Positions 9,896 through 21,900 of a stretch of 64,000 nucleotides of DNA are shown piece after piece. Origin of the DNA: Chimonanthus salicifolius (Eukaryota > Streptophyta > Magnoliopsida > Laurales > Calycanthaceae); the NCBI GenBank assembly GCA_013350335.1, contig CM023539.1, forward strand, positions 12,586,302 through 12,650,301. The letters are read 5' to 3'. The notes below the pieces were generated by a model. It was not told where the DNA came from, did no database searches, and saw only the letters and a program-made list of their open reading frames with translations. Position numbers and translations under genes: made by a program. Numbering within the stretch: the first letter of the stretch is position 1; the number at the start of each line of letters is the position of its first letter.

Positions 9896-12800
9896 CTACA
9901 AAAATGTACGATGTCAACAACACTCAAAAGAGGAAAGAGGAAACATAGGATACTGAACCCCAGAAGATGTACAGTTTGCTGATGTGGACTCCATGCATTT
10001 GAGTTCTGTTGTCTAGTGATCCAGATGGGTCAATAGGATGGAATGAGAAGTGGTGGAAGATGGCCCAAATCTGAAAGCCCTCATTATTAAGGCTATTCTA
10101 GTATTAGTCCATCCATCTATTTACAGCCAGCAATCAAACGATTAGTAACTTAATCTGAAGGTTTTCTAAGAACACTCTATCCAAGGTTGACACTAGACAA
10201 AAAGGATGGATCACCATACAACTGAACCCAGGTAACAGAAAGATGCACCTCATTGAACTATACATTGTTTGGAGGCTCAGGATCATACAATTCCTTAATT
10301 GAAAATGTTTGCCACAGAACAATTTTCAACCTGGAATGGAGCGATAGAAAGCATCCTTCACATGATCCTGATGCTTCATAAGGTAAGCTGCTTGTCCACT
10401 ATATGCCAAAAGCAAACAAGGGAACACAACCAAAGTGAAAGCTATCTGCATAAAAGTGAGAAGTCAATTCATGAAGTGTAGTCTAATCTCAGAGTAACTG
10501 AAGGGAAGTGGCGCGATCAAAGAAAAAAGATCAAGGGAAGTGGAAAAGACAAGTCGTACAAAAAGAGACCACCAAACTGTGCCAAAAAAGCACGCCAGAA
10601 ATTGCATTGCACTATATACAAAATCAGAAGACTCCATAAGGCCTTGCCTAGCCAATTCGTTGGCTGGTGAGATAGCCTCTCTAGGGCATATGAGAAAATA
10701 GAGTGTCGGATTTTGTTCACTTTGTTGAGGAATTTCCACAGGCACATAGAGCCCGAAGCACAACTCAGAATCGCCTTAGAGTCCCCTTCCAAGATACCCC
10801 CAACAGCTCCTACACCTCCATTTCCATAACCCAATCCACAGAGCGTGCAATTCCGCTTAAATAGCCGAACAATTCGAGAGGGCCCCTCAAATGAGAGGCT
10901 GATCACACCAAAATGATCTCTAACCACACCACCAAAGACAGTCATTCCGCGATCCTGAACACAACCACCATCAAAATTTAACTTAAGAAGCCCCAGCTCA
11001 GGGGGAGACCAAGAGACCACCTATTCCTAAGCTTTCTGACATCCACAACGGCCGAATCCCTACTGATATCTGAGACCTTTACTCCCTGATAGGGCCTAGA
11101 TCCCTAAATACACTAAGCAGCTCTGAACTTGATAACATCAATGACTTAGGTTGCGTAAGATGGCTTCCCCTAGAAGACCTTTTTATTTCTCTCTAACCAA
11201 ATTGACCACACAATACTAAGCATCGCCACACGCTAGAAATCTATTCGGAAGGAGCTTCCCCCGAGAAGAACTAATTCATTCCACAACAATGACCAGGCGG
11301 ATGGCGACAGAAATGGATGCCCAAAAGTTGAAGAAAATGAGACCATATGGAGTCAGCAAAGGGACAATGCAAAACCAAGACCAATGGGTGGGAAAATTTG
11401 TGCTTGATTCTGAACGGATATAAAGCTTTCATCCATACATGTCAACCAAACACCCAGGGTTTTGGTGGTTTCCAAGCTAAGAGTGGAATTCTATAGGATA
11501 GTTTAATTGCATAATTTTCTTTAGTGCGAAGAACTGTTTGCAAAATGTTTTATAATCATAATGTTTCTGTACATTGTGTTCGGATTGTAGTATTTATCTT
11601 AAATGCTATCCTACCTTCTCCACATCTTGTTAAGATTTTGGTTATCTTTAAAAAATAAAAGAAAAGGAAAACCAAAAAGGAAAAAAAAAAACTAGGATTC
11701 CACTCTTCAACCATGGCGCCAAAACATTAAAATTAAATTAAATTTGGGGCAAATCCAACTGACCTCTAGAAGGATAAGGATGGCATGAAATTACCTGAAC
11801 AGCCAATACAGGGAAATGGGAAAGGTCTGCAAAGAGTGCTTCTGTTCCTGCAACATGATATAGATATCTTAATGAAAATAGGTCTAAAAACATGATCACA
11901 CCGAAATGTACAAGGCTTGAGATTAGCTGACCAGTGATACTAAGCATAATCCCTCCAAGGGAGGTCCATCTATCCCTCCCACCTCGTTTGAAATAGCGGA
12001 AAATGTAAACTGGAGAGAAAGCTTTCAAAACTGAACTGTCGTATTTCCATATATTGAGAGCTCCAATGGCTCCAATCAAGAGAAACCACAGAAGGACAAT
12101 AGGTGCAAAAAGCCATCCAACTCTGTCCGTACCATAGTGTTGCATGCTAAAAAAACCAACTAATATGACCAAGGCAACAACCACAACTATATCTGAAACA
12201 TTGAGGATGAGGAAGCAAATAGTGTTCAATTATTTAGCTTCAAAATCACAAAAAGGAAGCAAAGATTGTGTCTGCAGTCTACCATGCAGTATTTTAAATT
12301 AAAAAAAAAAACCCCTTGGGAATATAAAGATAAAAGGGAATATGTACAAGAACAAATAGCTGAAACATAGAAGCAAATCTGAACACATCTATAGAAAAGA
12401 AAATGCACAATGATTTGCTGTATATCATCTGGTATTCTGTGATTGATATAATAAACGTTTTGTTCGCACTCTCTATTGCCTTTTCATGGCATTGCATGAG
12501 TATTTAGCATTGATCACACGTATTGAGATATATTGTGTTGATGGGCCATTGAGGGCCGATTATGTGTATTGAAGCCATTGAGAGCCGTTCCATATATTGA
12601 TAGCCAGTGAGGGCTGATGTGCTGATGCGTGGGTTGTAGGACACGCATCATGACATTTGCATATTGCATTACCATGCATAGATTAATATATGTGCTATAT
12701 GGTAGAAATGTTTCTATATATGATTATATGGATTTGAGTATGATTTATATGATAGAGATATTCCTATGTGTGATTGTGTGGAATTGAGTATGAAAATGTG

Positions 12801-15800
12801 GTGATTGTATGTATAACCTAGGTTATGTTGTCCGTGCGTATAGGGTAAGGTAGACCATATGATGGGTTGTATGGTTATGACAATTACCCGATTTTTTTTG
12901 AGCGGTGGATAATTACGTGACTTGAGACATTATGGGTTTTCTGGTTGTATTGAATGGAAGCCAATGTTGTGTCTGTCGGTGGTTGATATCGAGATTGAGA
13001 TACCTGTATGGAGACACATCAAGAGAGGTCATGGGGGTTAGGTGGAAAGGCCGTAGTATGTAGCCATGTGTGACATGAGATGTGATGTATAGATTCACTA
13101 GGCCGAGTGCAATTGAGATAGGACTAAAGTATAGGATCGTGTTAGTGCGATTGGTAAGATGTATGGTATTTCCTGGGTCGTAGTTAATGTGTTGGTGGTA
13201 ATTAGGTGTCTATAGATGGAGAGTGGTTAGGTGTGTGGTGAGTGACTCCAAGAAGATGTTCATGTATTGTGGGATGGGTAGTGTGAGGTATTTCATGTTT
13301 TACCATGCAGTGATTTATGATCTTGTCATATTGAGAATCTTATTATTTTCCTACTGAGCTGATGATCCAAGGGAAAGTGAAACTCACTCCCTAACAGTTT
13401 TTCAGGTTATCTACTGAGGAGCGGCTGAGCGTACTCTCAAAGTTGAGTCTTGGAGGGCTTATATCGGATGAATAGTTCTTTATTTATGACATTGAGTCAG
13501 AGTTTGTGTCATCTTTAAGGTTGTAATATGTGAATATTGATGTTTATGTTTAAACCTTGAGGTTAGTGCTTGATTGGAGAGTTGCTTTGGAAAAAAAACT
13601 AGTTCTCATGCTTCGTTTCTCTTCGGAGGATGGGGTGTGACAAACTCAATCCACATCCTTGTGATTGCCACAATAAGAATGTTAATTTAGTTAACAAAAT
13701 TTAGATTTCAGAAAATATATTTTCTAATGATTTTTATCCCAAGAATCTGATAACATTGAAACTGACAACCCTCACTGGTTTTATTCTGAAGACTAAGTAT
13801 CTCTTTGTTTTTTTATCGATCTACTTTACAGTGTTGTTAAAATCATACGAGTTGCCTCGACTCGGATAGTCAATCGAGTCAACTAGCTGGTCAACTCGAA
13901 AAATGCCATCAATCGTCCGAGTTTTTCTAAAATCGCAAATCGTGCGATTCCAAACTCTTTTGAAGAAAAAAGAAGAAAAGGGAAAATGAGCAAAAGAGGG
14001 AAAAAAAAAGGGAGAGAAAATCAGCAGAATAGGAAAAGACGTGCAGGAGAAATCGAAAGTCATCTTTTGATTGCTTGGGAAGATCGAAAGTCTAAAAAGG
14101 GTTGATAAATACCTGGCCCTCTTACTTGTGTTTCTTTCAAGCAAACAAAGAAAAACCCTTCAAAACCCTTTCTTCATCCATGTCTTCTCCTTCAAGCTGT
14201 GTCTGCGAAAGTCCTTCAAACTGTGGTGTCTGCAGAAGTCGTTCAAGCCTTCAACAGTTCGAGAGCTCGAGTTAGAGGTATGCTTCCCTATTTTCTTCTT
14301 TTCCTCTTCTCCTCTCTGGTTTCGCCTCTGGTTTTTCTCTCCGTCTTCGCTTTCCTCTTCTCAGCATTGTCGGTTTCGCATTAGCTCTTTATTTTTTTTG
14401 CAAACTTAGATACTATACTGTAATAGATATTTATTTGATTGGGTGTTAGGTGCCCATGTCCTCGTATAAGGAGATGGAAGTGCTTCCGTGTGTTTTTTTT
14501 ATCGTGTGAGGTCTGTAAAAATATTGACTATAAAAATATTTTATTGAAAAATAATTATATTTTATTTAAAATTTTAAATAAATAGAACTAATAGTGCTTA
14601 AGTATTAATTGATTATATTGACCATAAAAATATTTTATTGAATATAGTATTTTTTACTATATTATAAAAATATATTTTATTAAACTAAATCAGTTCTTTT
14701 AAATCATTAAATGAATAACTAAAACTGTTTGAATTTTTTTAAGACTTAGACCTCATATTATTTCATATTATTCTTTTAATATATTAAGTTTTTTTACAAT
14801 ATTGACTATAAAAATAAGTTTTAATTGAAAAATATTTATATTTTATTTAAAATTTTAAATAAATAGAACTGATTGTGTTTAAGTATTAATTGATTATATT
14901 GACTATAAAAACATTTTATTGAATATAGTATTTTTTACTATATTATTAAAATATATTTTATTAAACTAAATCAGTTATTTTAAATCATTAAATGAATAAC
15001 TAAAACTGTTCGAATTTTTTTAAGACTTAGACCTCATATTATTTTTTTACTATATTAAGTTTTTTTACTATATTGACTATAAAAATAAGTTTTAATTGAG
15101 AATATTTATATTTTATTTAAAATTTTAAATAAATAGAACTGATAGTGCTTAAGTATTATTGAATATAGAACTGATAGTATTTTTGTAATGCATATTATTT
15201 CTAAGATAGAGATAATGAAAATTCTGATATTAATATTTTTTTGTCTTTTTTTTTGTGGATGATAATTTACTGTGGATGATAAATGGATGTTTCTTTCTAA
15301 TTTGTAAAGATTGCTAAAATGGTTCGAAGCAATGGAAATGAGGGACAAGATGAAGCATGGCAGTTTTGCACTAGATTGGAACCGGGTGACCATGTGCATG
15401 TACAATGCAACTATTGTTAAAAAAAAAAAAAAATTGAGTTGTAGGTATTTATCGAATGAAACACCATATAGGAAAAACAAAAAAAGACGTAGCAGCATGT
15501 CCTAAATGTCCCGAGTCGGTGACTCAAAAATGCCTTGAATTGATGGGGAACAATTTGGACACAAAAAGAAGAAAAAAGGATGCACAAATGCAGGCTGAGA
15601 GACCTGATTATTATTTTGATGATTAAGACCCAAAAGGGAAGGGGACCGATGAAAAAATGTATTAATGTGGATGATGATAAGAAACAAGCAACTCTAAATA
15701 GAGTTTGGAAAAAAGAAGACAGAATCACAGTGTGCAAAGGTATTGCTCGTTTTTTCTATGCAAATGCACTCCCCTTCAATTTGGTGAAGAGTCCATTTTT

Positions 15801-18800
15801 CCAACCCACGTGTGAATTAATTGCAAGATATGGAATTGCGTTGAAAACTCCATCATATCATGAGATGAGAAATACTTTACTCAAAAGTGAAGTTGAAGAT
15901 GTGGAGAAAATAGTTGGAAAAGCATAGGAATGAATGGACCAAAAAAGGGTGCACAATAATGACAAACGGTTGGACTGATGGAAAAAATCGGTCCATTACT
16001 AATTTCCTTGTAAATAGTCCAATAGGGAGTATATTTCTGAAAAGTGTTGACACATATTCGATCTACAAAAATGGAGAGGACTTGGCCAACCTTATAAATT
16101 CGGTCGTAGAAGAGGTAGGTGTGGAGAATGTGGTGCAAATTATTACTGATAACGCATCACCGATATGTAAAGGCTGGAAAAATCTTGATGGCGAGAAGGA
16201 AAATTTATTTTAGACTCCATGTACAAGCACATTGCCTTGATCTCATGCTTGAAGATATAGGGATAAGGAAATTGGAGTCATTTACTATTGCTGATGCAAA
16301 AGCAATTGCAAAATTCATTTATAACCATGGTGTGTTGCTAAACTTAATGAGAAAAATTCACGAACAATCGTGAGTTAAGGCAGGCAATAACGAGATTTGC
16401 AACATGCTACTTACATCGAAAAGCATACTGACATGCAAAGTTAGTCTACAAAAAATGTTTAGTTCGGACGAATGGGATAGAATGCCGCTGTCCAAGACCT
16501 GAAGAGGGGAAAAAAGTGAATGATCTAATTTTTTATAGTAAGTTTTGGAAACGTATTCAATTTTGTACGAAGGTTGGAATGCTAATTGTAAAATTGCTTC
16601 GGTTAGTTGATGGAGAGGACAAGTCGGCAATGGGATACAGTATATGAGGGCATGGATCAAGCCAAGGAGAAAATTGCAAAGAGATTGAACAAGGATGAAA
16701 AGAAATACATGCCATATTAGAAGTTGATAGATGCTCGTTCGAATGATCAACTCCACCATCTATTGCATGCCGCTGCATATTATCTGAATCCTTCTTGCCA
16801 CTACGAAGAATCATTTTATCCCGATGCTGAAATTAAAAGAGGGTTGTATACATGTCTTGATAAGTTGGCTATAAACATAGATGACAGGATTAAAATCGAT
16901 GAGCAATTGCTTGTATTCAAAACTGAAAGAGGATTCTTTGGGTATAACATGGCCAAACTAATAAGGAAAAGAAACAGCCAGGCATTTAGTATTTAGTTAT
17001 TTAATATTTACTTATTTAGTATCTAAACTTTCAGTTTAATTTTTTCAATTTATTATCTCATGTTTTATAGCCATTTCGTGGGAAGATTATGGAGAGAATA
17101 CTAAAGAATTGCAACGTGTTGCAATAAGGATTTTGAGTTTAACTTGCAGTGCAACTGTAATGACCCGACCCGGAGTAGCGGGTCAATAGCGGTGGGTAAA
17201 ACTAATTTAGAAAAAAATTAATTATAGTTTAATTGATTTGTTAGTTTAATTTGATAAAGTTATTTGGCGAAAACACAATTGAATTTAGGGATTGAATAAT
17301 AGACCCCGATTGCACACACTTTCTCCTCAATGAAAATTTACAAATTTATCTCCTTCGAATTAAAATTAAGTAAATGGAAAATAAGTTGTCAACTGAGATT
17401 TGTTTTTAATTCCCGTAAGTTAGAATTTCAATTAGAAGTATTCTATTAAGAATTCAAAATCAATGAATAAGTTCCAACTTTAATTAACTACATTTAATCA
17501 ATAAATGACAAATTAATAAAAGGGAAACCCGACCCTAAAACCCGAGATTTCTAAGCCGTGTGGGCCATTTGGAACCCACACCCTTTCGTTTCCTTATATT
17601 TCCCTTAACCCTCGATAGAAACACAACCCCTACCACCGCATCTAACAGGTTTTTCCCCAAATGGGATTCCTTCCCTTCCTCCCCTACCCCAACTCCCTAA
17701 ATTTCGATCCCTTTCCCTTCTTTACCTCTCCAAAACGGAAACGAATACTCTCTCTCCATGGTGTACCTTCCGTTTTTAACTCCTCAAATCCAAATCCTCC
17801 TCAGAAGAAACCAGCCGACTTCATTCCCTATAAATCCATGCGTTGGCAGCCGATTTCCTCTTGTGTTTTTGATCTCCAAGTAGCGGCAGCAACCTTGTGT
17901 CCCTCTCCTCTGTACGGAAGCATCTCTTGCTGTAACCAGCCACCCCTCTCAAGTTCTCATTCCTCCTTACCTCTTTGAAGACCAAGTTTCCATTCGAAGT
18001 AGCAGAGCAGCACCACCTTGGGACAAGCCTCTCCGTCCGTGTCTCCACGCGACAGCAACAAATAGGTATGTATCTATTTCTTAGTTTCCACTTCCTTTCT
18101 CTCTCCAAACAGTAGTTACATCTGCAGTAGATTTCCGCTCAACCAGCCAACCTGTTTGTTTGATTTCTTTGGTTTTGGCCATGTTTATTACACAGCTGTT
18201 GGATGGAATTAATTGGTGACTCAGATCTGTCCCACCATGGACCCACCCCTCCTTCCAACCAAATGCATACAACTAGATGCCCTTTTATTTACAGTTACCT
18301 GTGTATATAGACCAAGAGAAACGAGCCAAACCATTAATGTAGTTGGTGATATCAGGGACTGATTTTCAGTCTTCAAATCGTGGATTTTGGGAACTGTTTG
18401 GGCCTTCAAACGCAGCCTAGTGGCTATTCATTTTGAGCAGTGGATAGGAGGATACCAGTCCAAGCCTTTATTATTATCATAACACCAAATAGTCCAATGT
18501 ACTTCCCTTCTCAACTGAACCCAATACATGTAAGCTCCTTCAGTTTTAATTGCATTTTTGGTTTCCAATATCTGATTGTTTCCATTACTTATAATGGTTT
18601 CCACTACTCTTGGATTTTCTTTTATGCCCTAAATCTATTATGTAAGAATTCCGATTTTACTCATATACCTTACCTACTGTCAAAAACTTTGGGCTATCAG
18701 TCAACCTAATCTGCAAAGGAAGACCCATCCTATAACCAAAAGTTAAAAGCAGCCAGTCCCAAAATTGTCTTAGTTGGGACTGTTTTCAGATCCAAATCAG

Positions 18801-18895
18801 AGTTTTAATTGATTTGGCATATGATTAAGTAATACATGAGTAGAGCCTACAAGAAAATTCTTAATGTTATAATGTAAAATTATTTTTACTGCTCC

Positions 18896-18948
<53 letters not shown>

Positions 18949-21900
18949 GAAACAAATAAATCCTTCGGTTGAATTCTTTGGCATCATTCTATTTGACTAA
19001 ATTGATCAATATTTTGAAGTCATAACTCTAGTTATCTATTTGATTATTTTTAAGGGGTTAAAGTTACTAGTAATCCAAAGGAACTCTCCTTATGTTGGGA
19101 ACAAAGTTTCCATGGTTTGTTAGTACCAAGTTGGTCTAGGCATGGTTGGGCCATGCAGCTTTAGGGACTTAACTTTCACCTTTAACCTTGGACCTTAGTA
19201 TAACCTATAGACTAGAGTTGGGACAGCAACACACCTTACTTATAATTAATGTACATTTCAAAGAGACTAATAATTCTCATAATAATAGTACTTGGAATCT
19301 CTAAAACATGATTCGCATCAAACGTTGGACTTCAAGGCTAACTATCACTTAGGAAGCTACGTGGACTGCTCATTCGCAATACAAAAACTTCTAGGTGAGG
19401 GAAATAATTCACTACATACTTTTGAACATGATTCCTTATATATGTGTTTAGGCAATGAAAATATTGTATTTTGATGTGTGATTGGAATATAATTGTTGGA
19501 TCTAGAATAGACTAAGTGTATGTTATTAATGGTTCTGATCCGGCGTTCACTCACAATAATGTAAGCGAGATTTTGGCTAAACATTCTATTGGCCGTGAGG
19601 AGACTTAGTCCGTCCGGATTGTGGAATCTAACCATTAATGTTGTTGAAAGATCCAATGATTTATATTCGTAGATGAATAATTATTTGTATGGTATTAATC
19701 TTGATTGTACATGTTTGAATGTTGGTTTATATAATTCAAATAATTATGATGCTTGGACTATAGCTACGTTTATTTCAAGGTATATGTATGCTATGGCAAA
19801 TGAGATATTGATTATGATATAATAATCTGCTTAGAATGGAAGTCATAATTTATAAGCATGTTATGATTAATTAAGCATGTTGATTGGCATTGAGCATAGC
19901 ATTCTCATATTCATAGCATTGGGTATGAGGGTGCGATCCATGATTGTCACGAAGACCACTACGGTGGTAGTGTTGTTAGCCTCACTTTAAGTAGGAAGAC
20001 CATTACGGTAGAAGAAATGTGATATCCGTGACAAGTCATGAGAGCTGTTATTTGGTGGTAGATTGTGTTATCCTCACTTTAGGTGGGAAGGCCACTAAGG
20101 TGACATTGTGTTATCCTCGACTCGTCTGGGAAGACCACCAAATATCAGTAGATGTAAATAATGGGTTAGAATATGGCATCTTGCATTGAGCATTACATTT
20201 TTTTTGCAAAGGCATGAGCATGAAATAAATTGTTATTTATGTTTCCTTAAAATATCATGTGAGAAAGTAAGGATATCATATGCTATGTTTGTGTTGTTGT
20301 TTTCTTCACTGGGCATGGAGCTCATCCCTTACATTGCAAGCAATCCCTTGGACTTGGATCTGGACGATAATCAAAACTGAGATTAAAAGGCGAGGAGTCG
20401 ATGAAGAATACTTGAAAACGCATAGTTTATTGAAGAATTTAGTATTTAGATTATAAATTGGGAAGACTTTGAAGAATTTGTTTATTTGTTTATTTTAGTT
20501 TGTGGAAACTTGGATAATAAATTCAAGTATTGAGTAAATTTGAGAACATTATGTTTTGTTAGTATGGGAATGTGAGTAAGCTGGTGAGTTTAGTAATCCT
20601 TATGTGATTGATATTTTATTTCTCTAAGTTACATGGAATGATGAATGGAAATGTCATGTTATTTAGTAAGCTATGGACAGTGAGGAATTCGATGGCTTGT
20701 AAATATTGATATGTTGTTTGAAAAAAATATATAACCACGGATTTATGATGTAAGACCCATTTAAGGGCAGTAGGTAAATCTAAAATTGTACAATCAGGTC
20801 ACGCCCGTTAGGTGTTGGAAGGCGGAGCGTGACAGCAACGGGGTGTGAGCGGAATTGGAGTGTGTTTGAACAAGTATGTTTTAACTTTTAACTTTACATA
20901 AATTAATGCAATTTCTTAACATATGTTTAAGAAGTGAAGTTATTAATGTTTTATGTTTTCTTTTATAGATTCATACGAAGATGAGAAATAGGCTAGAGGC
21001 AAAGAGGATGAATGCCCTTGTATATGTAAAATACAATTTACAACTACAAATGAGACAGACATTAAGGGATTCAAAGCAAGATTATGATCCTATTTGCTTA
21101 TCGGATGTATAATCTGATGATGAATGGATCACGGAAAAGGAAGATCCAGCACTTCCACAAGACAATTCTTGGTTAGATGCAGACGAAATGTTTAATGAGG
21201 AAGAGACTAACCTTAGAAAAGAAACGAGTAAGCATTTTAAAATCTAGAAGGCTATTATATTATATTTAAAATTTAGAAGGCACAATTTACAATATATTTG
21301 AATTTTGTAATTAACAGAGTTTATTCGAGAAAACGAAAGAGTGTTGAAGGAGAGGAAGGTGTTGAAGGAGAGGAAGAAAGCGTTGAAGAAATTAGCGATA
21401 GGGATGTAGCAAATGGAGGAGACACTTTACCTTCATCTTACTTGGATGTTTTAGATGACATTGATGAGAATGATATTCTTTAGAGTTCAGATGTTTTGTA
21501 ATTTTGGATGATACAATTTTATGAATTATGATGATTTGAATGTTAGAATGTAAAAATTTAACTTCTAATACATTTTGATTTAAGTTTGCATTGGTACATT
21601 TTATCGTATACTCATGTCTTTGCATATTTACTTATATATTAGAGGAATGTAACGACCCATCCCGCTAGCACAATATTACCCGCTTTTGGCCTATACACGA
21701 GCCCGCACGGCTTTGTTTTCGCAGGCCAACCTACTGTTGCTCCCAAAAGGCCTTGTGCTAGAGGAGGAAGGCTACTACTTATATACCAGGGAATTTCCAA
21801 TGCCACTAACAATGTAGGACTTTTTGTGGCAGGGTATTACAGTCTACCCCCCTTAAAGCCTAGAGCCTGTCCCCGGCTATGCACACAACAACCAAGCCCA

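Larger units (their letters stand above)
15319..21483 (+). pseudogene. hAT transposase remnant (BED finger, DUF659, hAT C-terminal dimerisation)
   Basis: Starts ATG at 15319: a BED-type finger begins [16 protein letters not shown] and CNYC, then hits a stop at a 15-base A-run (15419-15433) and resumes in another frame as [19 protein letters not shown]. The DUF659 part reads [19 protein letters not shown] (15745) and, after a frameshift near 15925, [19 protein letters not shown] and IITDNAS. Later parts are [13 protein letters not shown] (16750) and [17 protein letters not shown] (17105). The dimerisation domain is cut by the solo LTR and resumes as [11 protein letters not shown] (20840). After an intron-like gap it continues [20 protein letters not shown] (20970) and ends near 21483. 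Multiple stops and frameshifts make it non-functional. Confidence 0.9.
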
